64,000 nt of DNA from CAVQDV01 sp963711375 (GTDB taxonomy: Bacteria; Pseudomonadota; Gammaproteobacteria; Coxiellales; Coxiellaceae): NCBI GenBank assembly GCA_963711375.1, contig CAVQDV010000005.1, positions 372,001 through 436,000 of the forward strand, written 5' to 3'. The notes under the pieces are model-generated. The model saw only the letters and a program-made list of their open reading frames with translations. It did no database searches and was not told the DNA's origin. Shown one piece after another: positions 8,479 through 18,400 of the stretch (the stretch's first letter is position 1; the number at the start of each line of letters is the position of its first letter). The translations under genes were made by a program, and so were the position numbers.

Positions 8479-11073
8479 TTATTTTTTCGAGTGGTTTGAG
8501 ACTCTGTCGAAACGTATGACATTGGCTTCAAGTTTGGCTCCATCCACTTCATGGACTATTTTAAGCTTTCCGTCAAATTCGCCTTCGAGATAATTATCTT
8601 TCATAATTTTAATTTTGAAAAATTGCACTCCGTTTTTCCAGTAGGTTTTAACACCTTTTTCACCTTTCGGAGCTGCAATAATGCCACAATTATCACCGCG
8701 ATTACGAAGTGTTTTTGAGGAAACGTCATAAAGGCAATCCGTCACACTATTTCTCACAATATAAGCAAAGAAAATTCCGAAGGGATATCCATAATTATTA
8801 AATAAGGCGACTACCGGGCAATTTGGAATATCAGAATCGAAAAATAAATCTTTCGAAAATGCTAATTGTAATGATCTTGGTTTAGGAACTACCTCAACAA
8901 GAGGTTTCTGTCCAAAGTCTTTATGAACCGATACTTTGTGTACTCGAGATTTGGATGCCTCAGAAAACCCCCTGAGAAAATCGTATAAAGTGGGCCCATT
9001 CTCAATTTGAGGTGCACAAATCACGGCATTTTCGAGGCGTGATGCACTTTGAATAATTGTTTCCTGTGAATTCAGAAGATCGGCTTTAGCCCACTTTATC
9101 ACACTAAGTAATTTACCCTTACTTGCCTTAACAATATCGGTGATGATAAGGAAATTATCTTTCTTGTTGTGAATATGGGGAATACCAAACTCTTTCAAGC
9201 GGGTGGCTAGGAAAAAAATTAATTTTGAATCTTTGGCAGCACCATCACAGACTAATTTCATCTTTCGTAGATTTTGATCGACCTTCAAAGCTTTAATTTC
9301 TTTCTGTTGATCCGTAATGGTATTCACCAAACTCTTATGAAAATCGGAGAAGATCAGTTTCTCAACGTTAAGCAACTCATTGAGCTTAGCGTACAAAGGT
9401 TTTAGTTGTTCTTCAATTTGGTCTTGAAGGGTTTTTGCTAGTTTCTTCTTTTCTTGAGAAACCACCTTTCTTGTTTTCTTGCTTCCTGACACTAAGTCGG
9501 TTTTATCTAGCTCCTTTTCAGCAACGGTAATAAGCATTTTCCTAAATTTTTCAACCGGATTGCACTCTTTCACTCCTTTGCAAATATCAAAGGCCCAATG
9601 GAACTTCTCATCTGCGACTAGCTTTTGCATTAAATCATTACTATCAATAATAAAGTTAAACAACAGAATAAACTGGGTCGTAAATAGAATGGAAGAATTT
9701 TCATTTTCCTCTGGATTTAGCATTTGACTTAACCAAGTTCCATCTTCTGGTGATAGCTCTTCACTGTATTTCGCCCACGATTCAATGGCATGGGCTAGGT
9801 TTCCTTCAAGTAGTGAGACAGCAATTTCGGCATGGATCCGCATCGCCCTTTCCTTTACTCCCAATTGAATTTGATTACTATTAGAAAAAATCAACATTTC
9901 ATTCAAATATTTCCTTGCCAGAGGAGCATCATTTTGACCCTTTGCAAAGGATGTCGCTATATAGTAATAGTCAATCGTCATTTTTTTATAAAAAGATAAA
10001 TTCGCAGGGTCTGCAATGGCTGCACGTCGACAAATCTTTAAAATCGCATCCATGGCTTGGACATAAACCTTAGGTGAAGCATCCTTTAACCAATCAATTG
10101 AGTAGCCTAAAAACAATAGAACCATTCCTCGGTAAAAGGGTGTGAAATTTCCTTTGTTCTCAGAATCGCTAGCCCGTAAGTGATGGGCTAAGATTTCCAA
10201 GCAAAGAGGTATCTTTAAACTATCTTCTTCAGTTAAAGTTTCTTGGCCCTGACAAAGGTATTGATAAAGATACACAGAAGCTTGGAGAAAGGACAAAGGT
10301 ACAAGGGTACTTGATGCTAGCAGTAATTTTGAATAATGATAGGCTTCGTATTTTTCCTCATCTGTCAAATTTGGAAACTTCGGTTTTCCATAAATCTCTG
10401 AAAAAATCCTTAAACGAGAGACATATTGTAGCCCTTCGATATCCTCTTCTAAGAGCGTTAGCTTAGCCAGCATATCAAAATAATTTTTTTTGTGAACTGC
10501 TAAAGGGCATAAAAAAGTGGCTATTTCAAAGGGAAACGGTGGAACAATGAGACCAAATACACGCGCAAAATCGGTAATTTGGCCAAAGCCTTCAACACTT
10601 ATTGCAATACTCAAACTATCATTAGCCAAACTGATACCCACTGCTGCCTGTTCACTAGGTTTTGCATACCAGTTTTGGATCAATTGATTCATCCAAGGTC
10701 TTAAATTCATTTTCAGCTGGAGACTCTTGTCATCGAAAGAAAACAGCCATTCTAAGGAAAATGTTTTATGAGCATCAGTGATAAGGCAGCCAGTCAAATA
10801 GGTGCTAAATGCCTGGACTTCCTTCATTTTAATAGAACTATCGAGAGACCAACGAAACTTATTTTCACTAAACTCGCAAGCTATCATTCCACTCTTTTTA
10901 AAAAACACTTTCGCTTCAGATTGTATAATTTCAGCCACAACTGAATTGTTGCTTTGGTTTTTATCAAAGGGATCCAGCGCAAACTTACTTCCTGCAGACC
11001 TCCGGGACACTTCCCATAAAAGGCTTTGAAGGGTAGGCTTAAGTTTTTCTAGTATTTTCGGCAGTTCTCTCAT
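8479..11073 (-). CDS. Unrecognised 864-aa protein between icmV and icmW
   Basis: No family recognised. The protein appears soluble and largely helical. Residues about 330-450 (YYIATSFAKGQ, ARKYLNEMLIFSN, ERAMRIHAEIAVSLLEGN, AIESWAKYSEEL) look like TPR-type helical hairpins. A Lys/Glu-rich segment around 540-580 could form a coiled coil. The C-terminal 180 residues are strand-rich, with NNYGYPFGIFFAYI and a GDNCGIIAAP turn. It interrupts the normally compact icmV-dotA / icmW-icmX divergence and has its own PmrA-type box about 50-80 bp upstream, which points to co-regulation with the secretion machine. GGAA precedes the ATG with suitable spacing. I infer an effector or an accessory factor; neither is shown. 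Confidence 0.8.
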   Translation of the reverse strand: MRELPKILEKLKPTLQSLLWEVSRRSAGSKFALDPFDKNQSNNSVVAEIIQSEAKVFFKKSGMIACEFSENKFRWSLDSSIKMKEVQAFSTYLTGCLITDAHKTFSLEWLFSFDDKSLQLKMNLRPWMNQLIQNWYAKPSEQAAVGISLANDSLSIAISVEGFGQITDFARVFGLIVPPFPFEIATFLCPLAVHKKNYFDMLAKLTLLEEDIEGLQYVSRLRIFSEIYGKPKFPNLTDEEKYEAYHYSKLLLASSTLVPLSFLQASVYLYQYLCQGQETLTEEDSLKIPLCLEILAHHLRASDSENKGNFTPFYRGMVLLFLGYSIDWLKDASPKVYVQAMDAILKICRRAAIADPANLSFYKKMTIDYYYIATSFAKGQNDAPLARKYLNEMLIFSNSNQIQLGVKERAMRIHAEIAVSLLEGNLAHAIESWAKYSEELSPEDGTWLSQMLNPEENENSSILFTTQFILLFNFIIDSNDLMQKLVADEKFHWAFDICKGVKECNPVEKFRKMLITVAEKELDKTDLVSGSKKTRKVVSQEKKKLAKTLQDQIEEQLKPLYAKLNELLNVEKLIFSDFHKSLVNTITDQQKEIKALKVDQNLRKMKLVCDGAAKDSKLIFFLATRLKEFGIPHIHNKKDNFLIITDIVKASKGKLLSVIKWAKADLLNSQETIIQSASRLENAVICAPQIENGPTLYDFLRGFSEASKSRVHKVSVHKDFGQKPLVEVVPKPRSLQLAFSKDLFFDSDIPNCPVVALFNNYGYPFGIFFAYIVRNSVTDCLYDVSSKTLRNRGDNCGIIAAPKGEKGVKTYWKNGVQFFKIKIMKDNYLEGEFDGKLKIVHEVDGAKLEANVIRFDRVSNHSKK

Positions 11074-11120
11074 ATATATAATTCCAATGCTTAATCAAAA
11101 TTTTGTTATACTCAGGGGCT

Positions 11121-11153
11121 ACTTTAGCACGCATAAATTAAAGAAATCTTAAA
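11121..11153 (-). promoter_or_regulatory. PmrA-type box and -10 for the 864-aa gene
   Basis: On the minus strand: TTTAAG (11153-11148), 5 bp, TTTAAT (11142-11137), 10 bp, then TAAAGT (11126-11121). The -10 is preceded by TGC, an extended -10-like context. The geometry is identical to the other boxes although both hexamers start with T. Confidence 0.65.
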
Positions 11154-11256
11154 TCCAGAAATCCCGCAGATCTAAATTTTGGCCAGCAATACCCGCTAAA
11201 GCGGAAATTGCCGCAAAAAGCGGTACCCAGCAAATAAGTGAAAAAAAACCTCAATA

Positions 11257-11300
11257 TTTAAGCATCCCTTAATGTTCCCTTAAGGATAGGGGTGTAGAAT
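11257..11300 (+). promoter_or_regulatory. Triple PmrA-type box and -10 for icmW-icmX
   Basis: TTTAAG (11257-11262), CTTAAT (11268-11273), CTTAAG (11279-11284) at an 11-bp period, then 10 bp, then TAGAAT (11295-11300). The icmW ATG follows 30 bp later, with GTGGAGAG as ribosome binding site. It mirrors the icmV promoter on the other side of the 864-aa gene. Confidence 0.8.
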
Positions 11301-11329
11301 CAACTCAATTGACACTGTGGAGAGCATGA

Positions 11330-11782
11330 ATGCCAGACCTAAGCCCGAAGGGCGTACATGAATTTTGGAAGAGCTATCAAGATCCTACTATTTATAAGGT
11401 AGTGAGCTTTATGGAAGGCGTTGAGGATTGGACCGTCGACGGCGACCCAAGGCTCGAACAAGCTCTGAAAGAATTAGGCGATGCACTCGAAGACATCGGT
11501 AATATCGATCTGCAACAAGAAGTGGATATGGTAAAAGTGTGCGCGAGCATTAAAACAGCTCGCGGTTTGCGTTTGCTGATGGCGCTCGACATGGCCTATC
11601 CAGGCGCTGCCGCAAAAGTGCTTATGCACGCCGAAGAAAATAGTAAATCCGAAGCCGACACTGCTGGAATTTTTTTACGTCGCAATGTGGTATTTGAACG
11701 TTTACGTTTATTAGGCCGCGTGTTTGCACCCGATCGATTAAAACTGATATTAAAAGCCCTCGAGGAAAGAAGTTATGAATAA
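11330..11782 (+). CDS. icmW: IcmW, Dot/Icm adaptor/chaperone
   Basis: A 150-aa acidic soluble protein beginning MPDLSPKGVHEFWKSYQDPTIYKVVSFMEG, recognisable as IcmW by sequence, length and position. IcmW pairs with IcmS as a cytosolic adaptor that presents many effectors to the DotLMN coupling complex. It is the first gene of the unit with the 158-aa gene and icmX and overlaps the next ATG by eight bases. It is well preserved with no sign of decay. Confidence 0.95.
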   Translation: MPDLSPKGVHEFWKSYQDPTIYKVVSFMEGVEDWTVDGDPRLEQALKELGDALEDIGNIDLQQEVDMVKVCASIKTARGLRLLMALDMAYPGAAAKVLMHAEENSKSEADTAGIFLRRNVVFERLRLLGRVFAPDRLKLILKALEERSYE

Positions 11783-12251
11783 TATTTTTAAAATAATGCT
11801 AGGCTTAGCCTGCTTAAGTGCCGGCACGGCTTATGCCTTCACTCCATCGCAATCCTCTTGCGAACCCTATGTTAATTCCGCTGGACAATTAAGCAGCAAT
11901 TATTTCCTAAATAATCAACCGAATATTAAAGCGTGTTTAAGTGCCTGCTCCACCATTTATGGTACAGGAAGCGATAGTGCCACATTAAAAAATATTTCAC
12001 GCTGCACCAGAAATTTAAGAACCTTGAGTTCAGTCGGAAATAATACGCTATTCAATGCACAGCTTGGAAACAGTGGCAGCAGTAATTCAATTAATACGGT
12101 TCAAGCCCCAGTTCAAGTAACACAGCCTGTTCAGGTACAGCCCGTTCAAGCAACACAGCCCGTTGAGCCAGAGGTCCCTTCCGCACCTCCTGCGCCAGCT
12201 CCTCAGCAAAATAATTCGGAAAAAACGAATCAACAAATTAAATGGTTTTAA
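11775..12251 (+). CDS. Small exported Pro/Val/Gln-rich protein between icmW and icmX
   Basis: A 158-aa protein of unknown family. A signal peptide (MNNIFKIMLGLACLSAGTAYA) is followed by a short domain with four cysteines (C29, C54, C58 and C77 roughly), suggesting two disulfides. The last 50 residues are a low-complexity QVQPVQATQPVEPEVP-type region that could span periplasm or bind peptidoglycan. Its ATG overlaps the end of icmW and icmX begins 18 bases after its stop, so it is translated as part of the Dot/Icm operon. That position makes a structural or assembly role in the secretion system plausible. I do not know a Legionella icm gene at this place. Confidence 0.8.
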   Translation: MNNIFKIMLGLACLSAGTAYAFTPSQSSCEPYVNSAGQLSSNYFLNNQPNIKACLSACSTIYGTGSDSATLKNISRCTRNLRTLSSVGNNTLFNAQLGNSGSSNSINTVQAPVQVTQPVQVQPVQATQPVEPEVPSAPPAPAPQQNNSEKTNQQIKWF

Positions 12252-12269
12252 GAAATAAAGGTGATGATG

Positions 12270-13622
12270 ATGAAAAATAAAAAATCTCTTGTGAAAAAAA
12301 TTGGTATCGCGGGCCTTGCCGTTTCCGCGATGAGCTTAACCACGGTTTCTTTTGCCGTCGGGGCGCCGGGCGGCGGCGGTATCGATTCTGCGATGATCGT
12401 AGCGGCTATTAATAGTTTTGACCAAAATGTCCAGAACATAAATATTCAACATATCAAACGAAAAAATTCCGATGATTACCAAGACCCGCAAACCCAAATT
12501 CAAACCGCGGAAGTTAACCCTTTAAAACAACAAGCGCAGGTGCAAGAATATCCAGACTCCACAGGGATTAGTGCTATTGGGCAAAAAGAAGCTGGCGGCT
12601 TTACCGAAAATCTTAATAAAAATTCATTATTAGCATTCTCAGATTCAGCCCTAACTTACAATACCACGACAAGCGCAGTGGAAGCCGCTATCGCCCGCAA
12701 TAAAAAACGTGCCGGAGAAATTAATGAATACTCATGGCTAACCAAAGCAAGCGACAGTCTTTATACCTACTTAGGCGACGGAAACCCAGACACACAAAAG
12801 CCAACCGACTTGCACAATAATTATTTTAATTTTTCGGTCCTCATCGATCCAATGGACTATACGCCCGCACAAGAAAACAATGCGAAACATCTGATTACGT
12901 ATCTTAGCGAGCAATATCAACCATTATCGAGCAACATCAACTTCGATCAATTCAGAGCCTATTTAAAAGGCTTAAAACCGGCAAAAGTGAGCGATGCTTT
13001 AAAAAGTTTGGCCACCTCTAACGTCTATGAACAATATCAATTAGTCGCTCGACAATTAATTTCAGATCGTTCTGTTGCCTTAAATAATTTTAATGAGCTG
13101 ATCACTGAACGTTCGCCCATAAGAACAGCGCAACCGAGCGGAGAGCTTGACACACTCAGTAGAGAAATTGGCATAACACCTACCACGGCAAAAGATCCTA
13201 AGACGGATAAAACCGTTTATCTTTATGCAAGCCCACTGCAAATTTCGAATTATGTGACGACGCACCGCACAGGCAGCAAAGAATGGTATCAACAAATGAT
13301 GGCCGCCTCACCTGCTACGGTTAAACGTGAAACTTTATTTGTGTTGGCAGAAATGGAAACGGAAATGCAACGTCAGCATTTAGATAATGAGCGTATTTTA
13401 GCGACTTTATCAGCTTCGGAAATGGAAGCAGCGACAGGGCAATATAACACCCTTAGAGCGATGTCGAATGATGTTAATACCGAAATTAATAACTTGGTCA
13501 GCAGCAATGGTCAATCCGTGGTTCAACCCATAAACGGACCTAATTCTGGTAATGGCCCTGGCTTTGGATTTGGCGGTGGGAATACAAGCCCAACCTCTTT
13601 GAATCCTCCAGGCAAGAAATAA
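12270..13622 (+). CDS. icmX: IcmX, periplasmic Dot/Icm component
   Basis: About 450 aa with a signal peptide (KKIGIAGLAVSAMSLTTVSFAVG) and no membrane segment afterwards, as expected for periplasmic IcmX. The core (residues about 60-400) includes the segment after TYNTTTSAVEAA and the YASPLQISNYV region; the tail is Gly/Pro/Asn-rich (FGFGGGNTSP). A run GTG-ATG-ATG-ATG marks the start; AAAGG at 12257-12261 best suits the ATG at 12270. It is the third gene of the icmW operon. IcmX is needed for a functional translocation pore in Legionella. Confidence 0.9.
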   Translation: MKNKKSLVKKIGIAGLAVSAMSLTTVSFAVGAPGGGGIDSAMIVAAINSFDQNVQNINIQHIKRKNSDDYQDPQTQIQTAEVNPLKQQAQVQEYPDSTGISAIGQKEAGGFTENLNKNSLLAFSDSALTYNTTTSAVEAAIARNKKRAGEINEYSWLTKASDSLYTYLGDGNPDTQKPTDLHNNYFNFSVLIDPMDYTPAQENNAKHLITYLSEQYQPLSSNINFDQFRAYLKGLKPAKVSDALKSLATSNVYEQYQLVARQLISDRSVALNNFNELITERSPIRTAQPSGELDTLSREIGITPTTAKDPKTDKTVYLYASPLQISNYVTTHRTGSKEWYQQMMAASPATVKRETLFVLAEMETEMQRQHLDNERILATLSASEMEAATGQYNTLRAMSNDVNTEINNLVSSNGQSVVQPINGPNSGNGPGFGFGGGNTSPTSLNPPGKK

Positions 13623-13669
13623 GAGGCAGCTCTAAGCGGTATGGTTAACTACAAGGCCGGCCGACTATT

Positions 13670-13709
13670 ATTCCCTCTCCTCTTACGGAGAGGGTTACTG
13701 AGGGGTTAC
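13670..13709. repeat. GC-rich palindromic repeat (family A)
   Basis: CCCTCTCC-tcttac-GGAGAGGG followed by TTACTGAGGGG, between the converging ends of icmX and the DUF4254 gene. It could also act as a bidirectional terminator. Confidence 0.7.
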
Positions 13710-13714
13710 AAAGG

Positions 13715-14299
13715 CTATGACAAAACCTCATACAACTGTGGATTTAATTTCGGATCATTATACATTTTAAATTGGTAATACACTCGAAACGTACGCTTAC
13801 CTGAAATAATGTCGGAAAACAATTCCTGAAGACATTCACCCAGCTGCACGATTTGAGCACGAATTACCGATAATTTTTGCATACATTGCTCAGTATGCGA
13901 AGGCTCAACATTCTGGCGCCGAGTTTGTTTTTCCATATGATATTCTTTCAAACTTAAAATAGACAAACGATCAATCATCATCCCCGGCGTTTCGGAATTG
14001 ACAGGACAATTTTCTCTAGGCTTTAAATCTTCATAAATAGTTTTATCCAGTGCTTCTACAACATTATTTCGCGCTTGATTAAAGCGATCAATATTGCGCT
14101 TAGCGTGATACACATATTCGAAGCCCTTATCTTCTCGACGAGCCTTATCTTCTTCATGCCACAGTTGATAATTCATCCAATGATTATCGGCAACAATTTT
14201 TAGAAAACCTTCCTGATCATGATTATTTTCCGACCCATGCCAGTCGATAACTTTTTGTCTTTGTAATTCGAGAATTTCAGACACATTTATTTTCATCAT
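13715..14299 (-). CDS. DUF4254-family protein, LPS-linked
   Basis: A 194-aa soluble helical protein resembling DUF4254 (WHEEDKARREDKGFEYVYHAKRNIDRFNQARN and MMIDRLSILSLKEYHME). The family has no assigned reaction but is often found beside glycosyltransferase genes. Here it overlaps the heptosyltransferase gene by 23 bp and is translated after it, so a role in core-oligosaccharide assembly or its regulation is plausible. Its 3' end faces icmX across a palindromic repeat. Confidence 0.75.
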   Translation of the reverse strand: MMKINVSEILELQRQKVIDWHGSENNHDQEGFLKIVADNHWMNYQLWHEEDKARREDKGFEYVYHAKRNIDRFNQARNNVVEALDKTIYEDLKPRENCPVNSETPGMMIDRLSILSLKEYHMEKQTRRQNVEPSHTEQCMQKLSVIRAQIVQLGECLQELFSDIISGKRTFRVYYQFKMYNDPKLNPQLYEVLS

Positions 14300-15323
14300 A
14301 ATCTACCCTTAGTAAAGTCATTAAATTATCCCACACTCTCGTGGGCAAAATCGTGGAAAAGCAGGCAGGAGAAACTGGCGCATCTCCTTGAAATTCACAG
14401 CGTCTTTTTAAACAAGGCGCGCAGGGAAATTGCGCGTTTAAAATAATTTGGCGCTCGCCCAGCGGCCCATTATAAGCTGGGCTCGTCGGTCCAAACATCG
14501 CAATCATCGGAATATCAAAGGCATTGGCAAGATGTGCAAAACCCGTATCCACCGCAATAACCGCTTTCGCACCCGCAATTAATTTGGCCACACCTTCAAT
14601 ATTTAAATGAGGTGCCACTTCAACATTCGGTAGTTCCTGCTTCAAACGCAGAGCACGCTCTTTTTCAGTGGCCGTACCCCAAATAATGCTAATTTCGATT
14701 TTTTGAGCATGCAGCAAACGAATGAGTTCCTTCCAATAGGATTCGGGCCAATGCTTATTCGCCCATGTGGTGTTCGGCAACATAACGATGGAATTATGCT
14801 GAGTAATATCCGGAAAAATCTGATGGGCTTTTAAACCAAAATTCGCTGGCCCTTCAGGCATTTCATACGAAAGTGCCTCGCTGAATATTTTTCGAAGTCG
14901 ATAAACGGCATGCGTTTTAAAGGGAATATTTGAAGTGGTTTTATAAAAAAGTGCAGAAATGCCTTCGCGCGAGGACTTTTTATCAAAGCCATGAATCGGG
15001 CCTTTGGCGATGCGAGAGATCAAGGCACTTTTTAGCAAGCCCTGACCATCGATAATGAGATCGTATTTTTCCTCTCTCAGGAGTCGCCACAAGGCGCGGA
15101 ATTCTTTATCAAAAATAAAATTAAGCGGATTTTTGCGCCAGCGACGAAAGGCAATGGGAATCACGCGATCGACCAAAGGCAGCCATTTTGGGATCATCGC
15201 ATAACGCTCCTCGACCACCCAATCAATCACAAGATCGGGTCGGGCGAGTTTCGCATCAACAATAGCCGGCAGGGCATGAATGACATCACCCATTGAGGAC
15301 GTTTTGACAAAGAGAATTTTCAT
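14277..15323 (-). CDS. waaC: Lipopolysaccharide heptosyltransferase I
   Basis: A 348-aa GT9 glycosyltransferase. It begins MKILFVKTSSMGDVIHALPAI, the WaaC signature, and has DLIIDGQGLLKSAL, a NTTWANKHWPESYW acceptor/donor segment and AVDTGFAHLANAF near residue 260. It transfers the first L-glycero-D-manno-heptose to Kdo on lipid A at the cytoplasmic face of the inner membrane. The kdsA gene at 23.5-24.3 kb supplies the Kdo precursor. Length and motifs are normal. Confidence 0.92.
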   Translation of the reverse strand: MKILFVKTSSMGDVIHALPAIVDAKLARPDLVIDWVVEERYAMIPKWLPLVDRVIPIAFRRWRKNPLNFIFDKEFRALWRLLREEKYDLIIDGQGLLKSALISRIAKGPIHGFDKKSSREGISALFYKTTSNIPFKTHAVYRLRKIFSEALSYEMPEGPANFGLKAHQIFPDITQHNSIVMLPNTTWANKHWPESYWKELIRLLHAQKIEISIIWGTATEKERALRLKQELPNVEVAPHLNIEGVAKLIAGAKAVIAVDTGFAHLANAFDIPMIAMFGPTSPAYNGPLGERQIILNAQFPCAPCLKRRCEFQGDAPVSPACFSTILPTRVWDNLMTLLRVDYDENKCV

Positions 15324-15455
15324 GCAGGAAGAATAAGCACCATCAGGCGCTTTTGCAAGAAAAAGCTAGCGCTTACTTTTCCCTCAAGGGGGCCGGAGTT
15401 CATCGCTTTTCCCAGGCTTAGGTGCTAGTATTCGCTCATTTTAAAGGTAATTACA

Positions 15456-18400
15456 ATGCGCCCACAAATGATAAAACTAGAAAAATTAAAAGCTTCTGAT
15501 GCCGCTCGAATTTTACAGCTTCCTGAAGGAGACCCTACTCTTGCGCTTTACGAAGGCATTGAATGCTTCGAGGAGGGCAAGCTTCAAGAGGCACTCGAAA
15601 AGTTTATTTTTGCGGCTCTACACTATCATCTACAAGCTATTCCTTATCTTCAAGAATTAACCAATAAGTTAGAAATGAGCGCAGTAATTCAGCAAAAATG
15701 GGCTGCAATTAGCCAATGGGGAAATTGGCTGGATCAGACCCGAGTTGACCATAGCCTTTTTTATTCTACAAGCAAAAAAAGGCTTGAATTAAAAAAAACT
15801 CAGAAAGTAAAAATCTTTCTTCGAGATAATACAAAATGTGGGCACTTGATATATCACCAGAGCCTACTTGAAATGAAGGCGGACAAAAAATTTAATTTAG
15901 CAAATAAGGCTGCTGATACAGGACATCTCCTTGCCATCGCTTATTTTGCCCAGGGTTACAAACCCGACCCTAAAGCTCACCCGAATACACTTCGTTTGGC
16001 GGATACTACCTTCCATGAAATTCACAAACAAAAATTTTTCTCTGAAAGACTTTTTTCTGTCATGCAAATACCCGGGAGGCCCCCACTCGAAATGTTCGGA
16101 GCTCAAACCTTTTCTGAAAGCCTTAGACTAGGCGTTCTAAAAATCTTTCCTCGTTACGTATCCCTCCATTTCATCGAAAATAAAGAATATAAGGCTGCCC
16201 TGCCTTTAGTGGCCATTGGCGTTTTAGGGCAAGAACCCAGTGCTCGTGTGCAATTAGCGGAAATTTTTTGCATAGATCCTTCCTTATCCCTCGCAGGCTT
16301 TGATACAAGTCCTGCCGGCATCATTAAAGAGCTGAGAAAAAATCTTGTTGAAATTAAAAATGACAGCGAACTCAAAAATGAAAATATTTTCTATTTAGGG
16401 CAAATCGTAAACAATTTTTGCAAGGAAGCTCTACTTTATCAAGATGAAGAATTAAAAGCCTTTTTAATAGAATTGTTTGATAAACAAAAGAATCATTCAG
16501 AACCCCAAGTCTTAAGTCTTGCAGATGCTCTTGCCACTTTTCATTGGACCCTCTCCCGCCTTCCGGAAAACAGTGAAAATAAACTTACTCATCTTCTTAC
16601 AAGCTTAAAATATAATCGCATAAAATCCCAATATAAATCGGACATCGGCACTCATATAGATTTATTTTCAAACACCAAAGAGATTTACCAAGAAACTGAA
16701 AAACAGAAAAATCTTAAACCTGATACAAAAAACAAACTCTTAATCGATCTACAAAATCAGATTCAGAAAATCCAGATTCTTCTCGACACATTAGAAAATA
16801 AAAATGACTTCAACAAATATATTTATTTTTTTGAATGGGCCCTTTGGGTGTATTCGACAATACCCAAAATGAATTCCAATGAGGCTTTACAAAAACAATA
16901 TAAAAAATATTTATGCTTAGCCGCCCGGTCTAATAAGCCCGAGTATTTATCAATAATCGCTAGTCACTATTCCTGCGGTCAGTTTGGATTTAAACTTAAT
17001 TTCCAAAAAGCACGGGATATTATTCTTGAATTGCCCGAGGAATTTCGACTCACCAAAAAATGCCTCACCCATCTCGCTCTCTCCTACTTGCATGATCCAA
17101 TACCGAACCCTGAAGAAGCTATATCTATTTTAGTGACGAATGGAGATAAACTTCCTTACCTAATTTTTCTTTTGGCGGAGTTTTATTCAGACGGATATAT
17201 CGGAATTCAGCCTAATCGTGAATTAGCCAAATATTATTATCAGCAAGCTATAGAAAAAGGGGAAATAGAGGCTCATGTTGGTCTTGGCGTAATGAAGCTC
17301 CAGATTTATTATAACTGTCAAGATGTTGAAGTGAAGAAAAAAATGGGATCCGAAATATTAGCGCATTTTCAGTTGGCCTACCGACACAGCAAATCCCATG
17401 ATGCCGCATTTTTCTTAGGGGAATTTTACCTCTATGATACACTTGGCCTTGGCAAAAATCTTGCCTTAGCGGAGGAATTATTTAAGCAAGCCGCTGAAAA
17501 AAACCCTTCTGCTAAAGCTGCATTAGCCATGATGAAAGCAGGATATCAAGGCGAATTACCCCGGACATCTTACTATGAATTCATCAAGCAAAACGCCTTA
17601 AAAAATTCCTGGTATCTTGAACAAAGTTCTATAGCCATGATTGAATACGGAATAGCTTATTTCCCGCATAATCATGAAATCGGTTGCGAGTACATTTGCA
17701 AAGCCGCTCACCACAATGAAATTAATGCCATTTATTTATTAGCGGTATTTCAGATTTTTATTCACTCTGATCTTTTTACTATTCCTCCAAGCTCTGCAAA
17801 AAAAATCACTAGCGTTGATTATCGTGACATCCTAAAAGAAAAGACGCCTCCTTATCTTATACCCTATCTTTTTAAGCTAGTTCAACTGACTCAATTAATT
17901 TTAAAGTATATGAACCTAGGATATCTCATTACACCCGACTATATTCTCAATATTATCAGCCCCAAGTGTGTTTCTCTTGATTTAACAACATGTGAAGACA
18001 ATATCAAGAAGAATTTTATTCCAGAGGAAAGACGTAAAATATTGCTTTTAGTTGAAAATCAAGAGAGAAAAGAAAAATCGGGAGATAAAACCTGCCAAGA
18101 ACTTACCAAGCATTTATTAGGCCAAGAAAAGCCTGCTTATTTTAGTTTAAAAAGTAAAATCGCTAAACAGAGCAAAGAAAGTAAAATTTCATCACAATGT
18201 TTTTCAGAATGTCTTAGTGCATTTTTCAAGTCTGGAATGGATCTTACTGGAGAAGATAAAAAAGCGGTAATAGCCGCAGAGAAAATTCACCTCCAACATC
18301 TGCCGGGGCATAATCCACGATTTTTTGAAGGTGGACGGAATCAAACGGCAAGCCATGCACTCTCTATTATGAGTGAAGCGCTTGAGAAAAAGAAAGACGG

